Below are positions 51,201-59,079 of a stretch of DNA of 64,000 bases, piece by piece (position 1 is the first letter of the stretch; every line of letters begins with the position of its first letter). The stretch lies in contig NZ_PNYA01000002.1 in NCBI RefSeq assembly GCF_002879885.1, positions 62,001 to 126,000 on the forward strand, given 5' to 3'. The DNA comes from Trinickia dabaoshanensis (GTDB lineage Bacteria; Pseudomonadota; Gammaproteobacteria; Burkholderiales; Burkholderiaceae). Under the pieces are notes generated by a model that searched no databases, had not been told where the DNA came from, and worked only from the letters and a program-made list of their open reading frames with translations. Made by a program: the position numbers and the translations under genes.

Positions 51201-54200
51201 TCGGCGTCACCGCCGTGTCGGTATAAGTCACCGCATCGAGCGCCGCCTGCCACTGCGCAAGCGTCGCCGTCGCGCCCGAAGAGGTCAGCGTCAGCACACC
51301 CGTGCCTGCGTTGTACGAAGCGGCGATGTTGCCGAACGTCGTCGCGTTGCTGTTCGTGAACGCGAGGACGTCTTCCGCGCTATGGAAGTTGCCGGTGATC
51401 GACACCGTGGCCGAGGCCAGCGTCGGTGCCGTGCCGTCGGTCAAGGTCAAGCCAGAATCGATCGCGACGGGTGTCGATGCGGTGTTATCGCCCGCGACGA
51501 ACGCAGCCGAACCCGAATCGGTCGTGATCGCCGGCGGCCCGAGCACCGTGACCGTGTCCGTTTTCAACGCACTGGTCTTAGTGCCGTCGCTGACCGCGAA
51601 CGAGACGGTGCGGTTGCCGGGAGTCGCACTCGCGCTCGCGGAGAACGTCACGGCGGACAATGCGTTGGCCCACTGCGCGTCCGTGGCCGTCGCCCCCGAA
51701 GAGGTCAACGTCAACACGCCCGTTGCCGAGTTGTACGACCCGACGACATTGCCGAACGTCGCCGAGCTCGTGTTGACGAACGTGAGCGTATCGCCACTGT
51801 GGAAGCCACCCGAGATCGATACCGTGCCCGACGATTGCGTCGTGTTGTCCAAATCGCTGACCGTGATCCCGCCGTCGATCGTCGCCGCCGAGGTGCCGCC
51901 CACGTAGTTCGTCGTGCCGCCCGTCGTCGTCACGATCGGCGTTTGATCGGTGTCGGTCACCATTACCGTACGCGTGGCCGTGGCGCTCGTGTTGCCCCCA
52001 CCGTCCACCGCCGTGAAGCTGATCGTGCGCGTCGCGTTGTTCGGCGTCACTGCCGTGTCGGTGTACGTCACCGCATCGAGCGCCCTCTGCCATTGGGCGA
52101 GCGTCGCCGTGGCACCCGACGACGTCAGTGTCATCACCCCCGTGCTCGTGTTGTACGAGGCCGTGATGTTTCCCATCGTCGAGCCGTCGTTCGTGAACGC
52201 GAGGACGTCTTCGGCACCATGAAAGTTACCCGTGATCGCCACCGTCGCCGAGGACAGCGTCGCGGCGCTGCCGTCGGTTACGGTCAAGCCCGAATCGATC
52301 GTCACCGGCGTCGAAGTCGTGTTGTCGCCCGCGACGAACGCGGCCGAGCCCGAGTCGGTCGTGACCACCGGCGGCGCGGTCATGTTGATCGTATCCGCCG
52401 CCTGCGCGCTGTTCTTCGTTCCGTCGTTCACTTGGAACCAAATCGTGCGGTTGCCGTACGTCGTACTCGTGCTCGAGAACGTCACCGAACTCAATGCGCT
52501 GGCCCATTGCGCATTGGTTGCCGTACCGCCGATCGACGTGAGCAGCAGCACGCCCGTTCCGGCGCTGTACGACGCCTGGATGTTGCCCATCGTCGAACCG
52601 TCGTTCGTGAAACTGAGCACATCGCCGCTTTGGAAACCCGTTGTCACGGCCACCGTGGCCGAGGTCTGGGTCGAGTTGTCCCGGTCGCTCACCGTGACGT
52701 TGCCGTCGATCGTCACGCCCGACGATGCGCCCACGTAACTCGTCGTGCCGCCCGTCGTCGTCACGATCGGCGTTTGATCGGTATCGGTCACCGAGACCGT
52801 GCGCGTCGCCGTGGCGCTCGGATTGCCCGCGCCGTCCACCGCCGTGAAGCTGATCGTGCGCGTCGTCGTGCTCGGCGTCACCGCCGTATCCGTGTACTTC
52901 ACCGCATCGAGCGCGCTTTGCCATTGCGCGAGCGTCGCCGTGGCACCCGAGGACGTGAGCGTCATGACACCCGTTGCCCCGTTGTACGAGGCTGTGATAT
53001 TGCCCATCGTCGAGCCGTCGTTCGTGAACGAGAGCACGTCGTGGCCGCTCGAGAAGCCGCCCGTGATCGCGACCGTGGCCGAGGCCAGCGTCGTGGCGCT
53101 GCCGTCCGTCACGGTCAAACCCGAATCGATCACCACCGGCGTCGATGTAGTGTTGTCGCCCGCCACGAACGCGGCCGAGCCCCCGTCGGTCGTGATCGCC
53201 GGCGGGGCCGTCATGTTGACGGTGTGGGGCGCGGCCGTGCTCGTTTTCGTGCCGTCGCTCGTCGCGAACGAAATCGTGCGGCTGCCGTACGTCGTGCTCG
53301 TGCTCGAGAACGTCACCGCCGAAAGCGCTTTCGTCCATTGCGCGACGGTGGCCGTCGCGCCGGCGGAGGTCAATGTCAGCACGCCGGTCGCGGCGTTGTA
53401 CGAGGCCGAGATGTTGCCCATCGTCGAGCCGTCGTTCGTGAAGCCGAGCGTATCGCCGCTGTGAAAGCCAGCGCTGACCGATACCGTACCGGAGGACTGC
53501 GTCGTGTTATCCAGATCGCTGACCGTCACGCCGGCATCGACCGTCACGGCCGACGATGCGCCGACATAACTCGTCGTGCCGCCCGTCGTTCCGACGATCG
53601 GCGTTTGGTCGGTGGCCGTCACGGTCACGTTGCGCGAAACCGTGCTACTCGTGTTGCCGAGGCTGTCCACCGCCGTGAAGCTGACGGTGCGCGTGAGCGC
53701 ATTGGGTGTCACCGCCACATCGGTGTACTTGATCGAATCGAGCGCGCTGCGCCATTGCGCGAGCGTCGCTGTCGAGCCGGCGGAAGTGAGCGTCAACGTA
53801 CCGGTGATCTGGTTGAACGAGCCCGCCGTGATGTTACCCATCGTCGAGCCGTCGTTCGCGAACTGGAGGAAGTCTTCGCCGCTCGTGAAGTTGCCGGTAA
53901 TAGTGACGGTCGCCGATGACAGCGTACCGGTGGCCGAATCGGTCACCGTCAACCCCGAATCGACCGTGACCGGCGTCGATGCGGTGTTGTCGCCTGAGAC
54001 GAATGCGGCCGAACCCGAATCCGCCGTCAATTGAAGCGGATTCACGACATTGACCGTATCGGTCGCCGCGGTGCTGGTTTTCGTGCCATCGCTCGTCGCG
54101 AACGAAATCGTACGGCTGCCGTACGTCGGGCTCGTGCTCGAGAACGTAACGGCCGACAGCGCATGCCCCCACTGCGCGTCAGTGGCGGTCGCACCCGCGG

Positions 54201-56346
54201 AGGTCAGCGTCAGCACGCCCGTCGCCGCGTTGTACGAGGCCGAGATGTTGCCCATCGTCGAGCCGTCGTTCGTGAAGTTCAGCGTATCGCCGCTATGGAA
54301 GCCCCCGCTGATCGAGACGGTGCCCGACGATTGTGTGGTGTTGTCGAGATCGCTGACCGTCACGGCGCTGTCGATCGTGACCGCCGACGACCCGTCGCCG
54401 TAGGTGGTCGTGCCGCCCGTCGTATGGACGATCGGGGTTTGATCGGTTGCCGTGACGCTGACGTTTTTTGTGGTCGTATTACTCGACGAGAAGTAGGCGT
54501 CGCTCGTCAACGCGAAGCTCATCGTGCGTGTTGCCGTGCTCGGCGACACTGCCGTATCCGTGTAGGTCACCGCACGGAACGCGTTCTGCCATTGTGCGAT
54601 CGTGGCGGTGCCGCTCGACGTCAGGGTCAAGACACCGGTGCCGCTGCTATAAGAGGCGCTGATATCGCCGTAGGTCGTGGAATTGGTGTTCGCGAACGCC
54701 AGCACGTCCTGGCCGCTCACGAAATTGCCCGTGATACTGACCGTACCCTGCTTCGCAGTGGTCGCATCGCCATCGGTCAAGGTGATTGCGCTGTCGATCG
54801 CAACGGGAGTGGAGGCGACGTTGTCGGCTTCGACGAACGACGTGCTGCCGCCGCTAGCCGTCACGACCGGCGGCGACGACAGATCGACATAGGTGAAGTT
54901 GTTGAGTGTCGGCGTCAGGAAAAAACCGTCCGTCTCGCGAAGCCTCAGGCTGGTGATACCGGCAAATCCCGCATTGCTCGAAAGATCCACATGAGTCGTG
55001 GACCCATTGATTGCCAACGATGCGACAACGACACCGGACGAATTGAGCCCCTCGACCGCTACCGCTCCACCGAACGTGTCGACATCGAAACTCTGGACGG
55101 CCATCTTGTCGCCGCTCGTCAACTTCATCGTCATCGACGTCAATTGCGTGCCCTGCACATTGCCGAACAGCACCCCATCGGTCGGACCCGTGGTCAACGG
55201 CGGCGTGCCGCCTTGATTGGTGGTTGTACTGTCGACGGCAAACTCGACAGACTGATCCATCGTGTATGTGAAGGCACCGAGCGAAAACGACGTTACGCCC
55301 GTCGCGCCGCCAGGCGTAACGTAGCCGAGTTCGCTGTCATAGGTTTCATCCGTCACCGCCAACACGGCGCCATATTGCTGCTCGGACGCCGTCGAAAAAA
55401 TCACCGGCGTATGCACGGCGCCCGCGTCGTATTCGAGCGTCCAATCGCCACCGAGCGAACTCGCGCCGGTGGCATCGGTCGATGCGGCCACGTTGAGCCC
55501 GCTAATCGATGCGATCTGCTGCACGAACGCCTTGCCGTCCGCGTTTTGGGCGACGTCGCAACCATAGATCAGGAAGTCCGCGCCCGGCTTCACCGCCGCG
55601 CCGATTTGCGCAAGCTCGGTGCTATACGCCGATAGATCGCCCTCGTTGAGCCAGGTGCTGCCCACCTGCACCTGTCCATCGGCCCCGTGCGACACGAGAT
55701 GAATCGCGCTGACGCCCGGATGCTGCTGCACATACTGCTCGATTTGCGCGAGGCCGTCCTTCGTCGAATCGAGGATGACGTACTGCGTACCCTGAGGTAG
55801 ACCCGCGATCAGCGTCTGATAATCGGAAACGTTCGAATTGATGAAAACGACTTGCGTATCCTGCCCGGAGGCCACGGCATCGGTAAAACCGTGCACCGCG
55901 CGCATCGCGGATGTGTCGCCGGTACCGGCGACGGATGCCGTCGCGACCTCTCCTTGCCGCGGCACGACGATCGCGCCCTGCGCGCTCACGCCATGGTCGC
56001 CGGCCGTGGCCGCCCCGTTCGTCGCCGTATAACCGTGCACCGCCCGCATCGGCCCGGTGGAGCCCACCGCACGCCCGGCGGCCGCCGCCATCTCGCTTTG
56101 CACCGCGAAGCTCGGTGCCGCCGCGGGCGCCGTCGCCGCGTCGCGTGCGGCAGGCATCGCGGCACTCGCCTGATGATGCGAAGCCGCGACGGCCGCGCCG
56201 ATGGACGCGGCCGAGGCGTCGTAGACGATGCGCGGCTCGAGCGCGACGATGAGCGGTGCCGGCGTCACGGCCGTTGCGCGATGCGCGCTCGGTTCGGGGG
56301 CGCGCATGGCGGCGAAAAGCTTCGAGAGGCTGGCGGCGAATTTCAT
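48235..56346 (-). CDS. Giant repeat-rich surface protein, LEPR motif and DUF4347, probable adhesin
   Basis: 2703 residues from the ATG at 56346 (MKFAASLSKLF), which follows AGGA; a TTG at 56388 just after the preceding stop is a weaker start. Near residue 36 is LEPRIVYDAS, the LEPR-type N-terminal motif of large exported proteins. A DUF4347 domain follows (about 165-335; HLVSHGADGQVQVGSTWL, LIYGCDVAQ), then a beta-rich unit (about 340-490). From about 495 to 2400 alternating Ig/cadherin-like units of about 144 and 133 residues repeat (TGVLTLTSSGATATLAQWQ, TDTDQTPIV). The C-terminal 280 residues hold a Pro/Ala-rich part, a putative Ig fold and a basic tail. The length, repeats and lack of cysteine fit a secreted adhesin or matrix protein. 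It is coupled to the TolC gene and lies just after a hairpin. Confidence 0.9.
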   Translation of the reverse strand: MKFAASLSKLFAAMRAPEPSAHRATAVTPAPLIVALEPRIVYDASAASIGAAVAASHHQASAAMPAARDAATAPAAAPSFAVQSEMAAAAGRAVGSTGPMRAVHGYTATNGAATAGDHGVSAQGAIVVPRQGEVATASVAGTGDTSAMRAVHGFTDAVASGQDTQVVFINSNVSDYQTLIAGLPQGTQYVILDSTKDGLAQIEQYVQQHPGVSAIHLVSHGADGQVQVGSTWLNEGDLSAYSTELAQIGAAVKPGADFLIYGCDVAQNADGKAFVQQIASISGLNVAASTDATGASSLGGDWTLEYDAGAVHTPVIFSTASEQQYGAVLAVTDETYDSELGYVTPGGATGVTSFSLGAFTYTMDQSVEFAVDSTTTNQGGTPPLTTGPTDGVLFGNVQGTQLTSMTMKLTSGDKMAVQSFDVDTFGGAVAVEGLNSSGVVVASLAINGSTTHVDLSSNAGFAGITSLRLRETDGFFLTPTLNNFTYVDLSSPPVVTASGGSTSFVEADNVASTPVAIDSAITLTDGDATTAKQGTVSITGNFVSGQDVLAFANTNSTTYGDISASYSSGTGVLTLTSSGTATIAQWQNAFRAVTYTDTAVSPSTATRTMSFALTSDAYFSSSNTTTKNVSVTATDQTPIVHTTGGTTTYGDGSSAVTIDSAVTVSDLDNTTQSSGTVSISGGFHSGDTLNFTNDGSTMGNISASYNAATGVLTLTSAGATATDAQWGHALSAVTFSSTSPTYGSRTISFATSDGTKTSTAATDTVNVVNPLQLTADSGSAAFVSGDNTASTPVTVDSGLTVTDSATGTLSSATVTITGNFTSGEDFLQFANDGSTMGNITAGSFNQITGTLTLTSAGSTATLAQWRSALDSIKYTDVAVTPNALTRTVSFTAVDSLGNTSSTVSRNVTVTATDQTPIVGTTGGTTSYVGASSAVTVDAGVTVSDLDNTTQSSGTVSVSAGFHSGDTLGFTNDGSTMGNISASYNAATGVLTLTSAGATATVAQWTKALSAVTFSSTSTTYGSRTISFATSDGTKTSTAAPHTVNMTAPPAITTDGGSAAFVAGDNTTSTPVVIDSGLTVTDGSATTLASATVAITGGFSSGHDVLSFTNDGSTMGNITASYNGATGVMTLTSSGATATLAQWQSALDAVKYTDTAVTPSTTTRTISFTAVDGAGNPSATATRTVSVTDTDQTPIVTTTGGTTSYVGASSGVTIDGNVTVSDRDNSTQTSATVAVTTGFQSGDVLSFTNDGSTMGNIQASYSAGTGVLLLTSIGGTATNAQWASALSSVTFSSTSTTYGNRTIWFQVNDGTKNSAQAADTINMTAPPVVTTDSGSAAFVAGDNTTSTPVTIDSGLTVTDGSAATLSSATVAITGNFHGAEDVLAFTNDGSTMGNITASYNTSTGVMTLTSSGATATLAQWQRALDAVTYTDTAVTPNNATRTISFTAVDGGGNTSATATRTVMVTDTDQTPIVTTTGGTTNYVGGTSAATIDGGITVSDLDNTTQSSGTVSISGGFHSGDTLTFVNTSSATFGNVVGSYNSATGVLTLTSSGATATDAQWANALSAVTFSASASATPGNRTVSFAVSDGTKTSALKTDTVTVLGPPAITTDSGSAAFVAGDNTASTPVAIDSGLTLTDGTAPTLASATVSITGNFHSAEDVLAFTNSNATTFGNIAASYNAGTGVLTLTSSGATATLAQWQAALDAVTYTDTAVTPNNATRTISFAATDTGAYTSNTATRTVTVTDTDQTPIVTTTGGTTNYVGGTSAVAVNSGITVSDLDNTTQSSGTVSITTGFHSGDTLTFVNTSAATFGNVVGSYNSATGVLTLTSSGATASDAQWANALSAVTFSASATATPGNRTISFVTNDGTTDSAAATHTVDLLAPPTITTDSGSASFVAGDNTASTPVTIDSGLSLTDGGAPTLASATVAITGNFHSGEDVLAFTNSNATTFGNIAASYNAGTGVLTLTSSGATATLAQWQAALDAVTYTDTAVTPNTATRTISFAAIDTGANTSNTATRTVTVTDTDQTPIVTTTGGTASYVTGAAGTIVNPNVSVTDLDNATQSSGTVSITGNFHSGEDALSFTNTNAAAFGNISGTFNAATGVLTLTSSGATATDAQWANALSAVTFSSSGTHFGNRTVSFATSDGTKTSVAADATVSFVDKPHVTLDSGAASFVAADNTTSTPVAVAPGLTLADASTTLSSASVAITGGFHPGQDVLAFANDGATMGNIAAVYDANSGVLTLSSAGGTASLAQWRSALASVTYTDTAVKPDNATRTISFTVTDGNGTASDASARSITVTDTDQTPTLAIGGNATFTSQAVGSTPVAVAPQVSVGDRDATATLTSAQVKITGGFDTAHDTLALASGSVPGGFTASYDASTGVLTLTSSSATLAQWQSALQSVTYSNSQFRATGTRTLSYTISDGVKTSTAATNTVTIVAGPSGGTPVAALPVTPATTVASPTPESHAAGSDNTAPPDVLDELSTTRTVGAVPSVPTMTFSDPSAPATGFSLDRATVSRFDASALNAALAPAPAPQSMTSFSELALSVPQHDPFSIDVATLLPPTQSMGGGMGDVTVRLADGRSLPGWLHYDAASGALRGKVPAGVQDVRIVVEVRDAAGHVARRDVVLAPHARDAGHGLAHPNQRNAHPSANSNGHADRGAGQPLASRAARPVGKPSLDQQFAQARAALHVARPGGAVRRV
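49440..54880. repeat. Tandem repeats of about 830-840 bases inside the adhesin gene
   Basis: About six and a half copies. A conserved marker stretch (GATCGGCGTTTGATCGGT) recurs at spacings of 840, 840, 831, 831 and about 834 bases (near 50254, 51094, 51934, 52765, 53596 and 54430). Each period encodes one 144-residue plus one 133-residue Ig-like unit. High DNA identity means copy number may vary between strains and assemblies. Confidence 0.9.
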
Positions 56347-56365
56347 CGCTTGATGTCCTAAAAGC

Positions 56366-56385
56366 CGTGCCGCTTGCGCGGCACG
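56366..56385 (-). promoter_or_regulatory. Hairpin between the tail-collar stop and the adhesin start
   Basis: Eight-base perfect stem (CGTGCCGC and its complement) with a four-base loop TTGC, placed between the tail-collar stop (56392) and the ribosome site of the adhesin (start 56346). It could act as an attenuator, an RNA processing or stability element, or a control on adhesin translation. Confidence 0.5.
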
Positions 56386-56391
56386 CAATCG

Positions 56392-57003
56392 TTACCCGCG
56401 CGAGGGGTAGACCCCTTGCAGCGCGATGATGAAATTGATGCCGAGATACGGATTGCGCAGCGAGAACGGCAGACCGCTGCCCGCGATGCTGTTTTGTACC
56501 GCGGGAGCGGCGCCTTGCAGGCTCACGTTGAACGGTGCAAGCGTCGTGTTCGGCGTCGCGGTGCTGTAAAGCGAGCCCGGGTGGCCGCTCACGCCTATCG
56601 GCCCCAGCACGGACGTATTGCTCGGCGATGCGCCTTCGCTGCCGGTCGTCGTCGTCGCCGGAATCGAGATCGATCCCGTTACGGCACCGCCACCCGACAC
56701 GGACGCCGTATGCGTGTGCTGCGGCATGTTGGACACCGTCAGCGTCGCGTTTTCCGTCCCGGCCTTTTCGCCGATTTCAACGGCCGACAATCCCAACCCC
56801 TGCCCCATTCCGACGGGCGTGCGGCTTTGCAGATCCGGCAATTGGAACGTCGACTGACCGTTACCGCCGAACGATGTCCCGAGCAACGCGAACAGCGCGT
56901 TGTTTTGCGAAATAGACATCGTCTGGCCCTGACACAGAGCCCAACCGTACGGGGCGTAGTTGAAGCCCACCATACGAATTTCACCCAAAAACGGATCACT
57001 CAT
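56392..57003 (-). CDS. Phage tail-collar domain protein (microcystin-dependent-protein-like)
   Basis: 203 residues. Starts MSDPFLGEIRMVGFNYAPYGWALCQGQ, with the tail-collar motif LLGTSFGGNGQSTFQLPDLQSRTPVGMG (near 40-67), NMPQHTHT (near 93-100) and a Ser/Thr/Gly-rich C-terminal half ending in NPYLGINFIIALQGVYPSRG. This is the MdpB/collar family, which also occurs outside phages in bacterial gene sets without other phage genes. ATG follows AGGAGG. No tail, capsid or terminase genes are near, so it is not a prophage remnant by context. Its place just before the giant adhesin suggests an extracellular or surface role. Confidence 0.9.
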   Translation of the reverse strand: MSDPFLGEIRMVGFNYAPYGWALCQGQTMSISQNNALFALLGTSFGGNGQSTFQLPDLQSRTPVGMGQGLGLSAVEIGEKAGTENATLTVSNMPQHTHTASVSGGGAVTGSISIPATTTTGSEGASPSNTSVLGPIGVSGHPGSLYSTATPNTTLAPFNVSLQGAAPAVQNSIAGSGLPFSLRNPYLGINFIIALQGVYPSRG

Positions 57004-57036
57004 CGAACGCCTCCTGTCGTGAATTGAATCAATGCA

Positions 57037-57378
57037 TCAAGCAACATCGCGCGAGTCCGCCGCTTCGGCGAACGCGTCCGCACGGCAATGCACGACGATC
57101 GTGACCGTCGAGCGTCCGTCATCGAGGGGTCGCGTCGGCGTGGCAAGCAATTGCCACGAACGCCCCGCCGGCGAATCGATGCGATAAACGTCTTGCGGCA
57201 GATACACGCCGGCCGGCAACTCGAAGGTCGCCGAGTAGCAGACATAACTGTCGTTCATGGGAATGCCGGCAGGGGCATGCGCGAGGAGCGCTTCGAGCGC
57301 CGCGCCGTTGGGGGCGACGAAGGTAAAGCGTTGCCCGATGGCTTCGAGCAACTCCGCATGGGAAGGAATGGACGACAA
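57037..57378 (-). CDS. DUF6916-like small protein of the adhesin operon
   Basis: 113 residues. LEAIGQRFTFVAPNGAALEALLAHAP opens the protein, a middle stretch YVCYSATFELPAGVYLPQDVYRIDSPAG resembles the beta-strand core of DUF6916 proteins, and LLATPTRPLDDGRSTVTIVVHC follows. The start is a TTG preceded by a G-rich stretch; no better ATG is present. These small proteins are commonly encoded beside tail-collar (Mdp-type) genes. Function is unknown. It lies 33 bases before the tail-collar gene and 118 bases after the GNAT gene. Confidence 0.7.
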   Translation of the reverse strand: MSSIPSHAELLEAIGQRFTFVAPNGAALEALLAHAPAGIPMNDSYVCYSATFELPAGVYLPQDVYRIDSPAGRSWQLLATPTRPLDDGRSTVTIVVHCRADAFAEAADSRDVA

Positions 57379-57496
57379 GCAAGCCCCCGGCTCTATCGAA
57401 CTGTGTATCGCGGGCGGCTACGCCGACCGTGGTTTCTCGTTTCACTACTTATTCGCGCGGCTGTCCGAGGGCAATCCGCCTTTCCTACGCTCGGCG

Positions 57497-58081
57497 CTAC
57501 GTTGCACCGTCTGACGCATGAACTCGCACCGGCATCCCTTGCGCGCCATCGAAGGCCGTGCCGGGACGCTGCATCCGCAAATACACGCCGTTCTCGCCTG
57601 CAGCCTCGAATCCGAGCCTGCGATACAGCGCTTGCACGGCGTTATCCATTTCGACGTACAACACGATCCGCATCGCCTTCGCTGCCGCATGCGCGACGAA
57701 TGCCTGCATGAGCCGCGTCCCGATACCCGCACCGCGATAGGCCGGCAACAACGCGATATCGATCAAACGCGCTTCGCTGCCGGACCAGTCGTGATAAAGC
57801 CGGCCGATAGGCTGCCCGTCCAACTCGATTACATCGAAGCAACCGTTCGGATAGTGGCTGCGGTAATACGTGTCCTGCATCGAAAACTGTTCTGCCAACA
57901 TTTGCGCGATACGCTGCGCGCTCCATCCCGTGCGTGCGAATTCTTTCGCGCGCGTGCTTTCGAACACGCCGTAAAGAAACGCGCGATCACGCTCGAGCAC
58001 CTGACGCAAGCGCAAGCGATCGTCCACACCTCGGATGCCCCGCGGCTTGATAGCCGCGTCTTGTTCAACGCTATCGGTCAA
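57497..58081 (-). CDS. GNAT-family N-acetyltransferase, first gene of the adhesin operon
   Basis: 194 residues. The acetyl-CoA-binding motif A (IALLPAYRGAGIGTRLMQAFVAHA, about 114-137) and motif B (LYVEMDNAVQALYRRLGFEAAGE) are clear. The start read here is TTG at 58081, with uncertain choice because no ATG is near. The promoter and palindrome at 58189-58230 lie about 110 bases upstream. GNAT genes recur beside collar/DUF6916 genes; a substrate for this one is unknown. It might acetylate an operon-encoded protein, but nothing in sequence proves this. Confidence 0.88.
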   Translation of the reverse strand: MTDSVEQDAAIKPRGIRGVDDRLRLRQVLERDRAFLYGVFESTRAKEFARTGWSAQRIAQMLAEQFSMQDTYYRSHYPNGCFDVIELDGQPIGRLYHDWSGSEARLIDIALLPAYRGAGIGTRLMQAFVAHAAAKAMRIVLYVEMDNAVQALYRRLGFEAAGENGVYLRMQRPGTAFDGAQGMPVRVHASDGAT

Positions 58082-58188
58082 CTGAAATCTCGTCTATTTC
58101 GGTAGGAGAAACCAGCCGACTTGATCCAAGCCGTGGTCCATCGGCCCGTGAAAATCAACAATTGTTAGTAACAGCCTTGACGATAGGG

Positions 58189-58217
58189 ATATTAGTCTAG
58201 AGATACGTCACTAGCAA
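58189..58217 (-). promoter_or_regulatory. Sigma-70-type promoter of the adhesin-export operon
   Basis: On the minus strand TTGCTA (58217-58212) and TAATAT (58194-58189) are separated by exactly 17 bases. Predicted start of transcription is near 58182, leaving a leader of about 100 bases before the GNAT gene. A ten-base palindrome AACAATTGTT (58157-58166) lies just downstream. Confidence 0.65.
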
Positions 58218-58230
58218 TCGCACCGATTGC
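58214..58230. promoter_or_regulatory. Palindromic operator candidate overlapping the -35 element
   Basis: GCAATCG-CAC-CGATTGC is a perfect inverted repeat with seven-base arms and a three-base spacer. Its left arm overlaps the -35 hexamer of the adhesin operon promoter, where a repressor or activator would act. The protein that binds is not known. Confidence 0.6.
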
Positions 58231-58331
58231 GCGATCACTACGGGGATACCCCGATCGACATCCCGCACAAGGCACGGGAACTGGTTGACACGCGGGTCGC
58301 CGCGAGAATGGAAATGAATGGATGGTTCTTG

Positions 58332-58359
58332 ATAAAACGGGGCACCTGCCCCGTTTTAT
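58332..58359. terminator. Strong bidirectional-looking terminator downstream of the phasin gene
   Basis: A 28-base perfect palindrome with 13-base arms (one arm ATAAAACGGGGCA) and a two-base centre. The A/T-rich outer parts give a T tract on both strands. It sits downstream of the phasin gene and upstream of the adhesin operon promoter, insulating the two. The remaining 250 bases (58360-58479 and 58231-58331) hold no gene. Confidence 0.85.
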
Positions 58360-58479
58360 ATGGCCGCAAACGTTAGCGCGATACCCGCGCCGATTAACGC
58401 GTACGGATTATCCGCGCGGGAAATGCTTACCGAACGTTCAGAAAAACGCGCCATTTCCAGCTCTATTTCAACCGTAACG

Positions 58480-59025
58480 CTACTGCTTCACCGACGACAC
58501 GACGTGCCCCGAACTATCGACGATATCGACCGAGCGCTTCTTGCCGCCCGCCTTCGCGCCCGCCGCAAGAGCCGGCTCGTCGACCGGCACCGGCAAAGCC
58601 GCGTCGGGAGAGGCGAGGACGAGCGCGCCTTCCGTGCGCGAACGCACGGCCTCCGAATACGCCGAGGCCAGCCATGTCGTGCACGCGCTGAGCCCTTCCC
58701 AACTCGCGCCCGCGTTATTGGCGGCGGTCTCGGTAGCAATCGCGCTCAAGTGCTGCCAGTAGGCCACCGTCTTTTTGAAGCCGGCTTGTGCTTGCGCGGT
58801 CGGCAGCGTCACGATCCACGTGAACGAACGCGTATCGATGGCTTCCCGCGCAATGCCGTGCTGCTCGGCCAGCGTGGTTTTGACCGTTTGCAGGTTCAGC
58901 CGCGTCAGGCGCTCGAAACCGTCGAACGTTTGGTTGGCGATATCGGCCATCGATGCAAACGCCGCTTGCGCCGCGGAATTCGCGCGCGAAATATCGCCCG
59001 AAAAGTCGATTGCAGGTGAGCTCAT
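58480..59025 (-). CDS. Phasin family protein
   Basis: 181 residues from the ATG at 59025 (MSSPAIDFSGD), preceded by GGAG. The phasin_2 type pattern is visible: an amphipathic helical region (SRANSAAQAAFASMADIANQTFDGFERLTRLNLQTVKTTLAEQ, about 13-55) and a hydrophobic-residue-rich second half, with a polar Lys/Ser-rich end. Phasins coat polyhydroxyalkanoate granules and control their size. The neighbouring stress-type DUF892, dehydrogenase and PHA-like hydrolase genes agree with a storage or stress role. Confidence 0.88.
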   Translation of the reverse strand: MSSPAIDFSGDISRANSAAQAAFASMADIANQTFDGFERLTRLNLQTVKTTLAEQHGIAREAIDTRSFTWIVTLPTAQAQAGFKKTVAYWQHLSAIATETAANNAGASWEGLSACTTWLASAYSEAVRSRTEGALVLASPDAALPVPVDEPALAAGAKAGGKKRSVDIVDSSGHVVSSVKQ

Positions 59026-59079
59026 CGGTTGACTCCATCGGAAAGAGAAACGGATACAGGAACGAAACAAGCCGCCGCG

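Noticed and set aside
49696-53919. Very long open frame (1407 codons) on the plus strand across the adhesin repeats
   Set aside because: It is antisense to a gene with clear domains; its Arg/His-rich translation is a by-product of repeated GC-rich codons in the other strand.
49440-54880. CRISPR or other interspersed repeat array
   Set aside because: Repeat units are about 830-840 bases, coding, and directly abutting; no short direct repeats with unique spacers.
56392-57003. Prophage remnant because of the tail-collar protein
   Set aside because: No capsid, terminase, tail-tube or integrase genes nearby; the gene is embedded in a bacterial operon.
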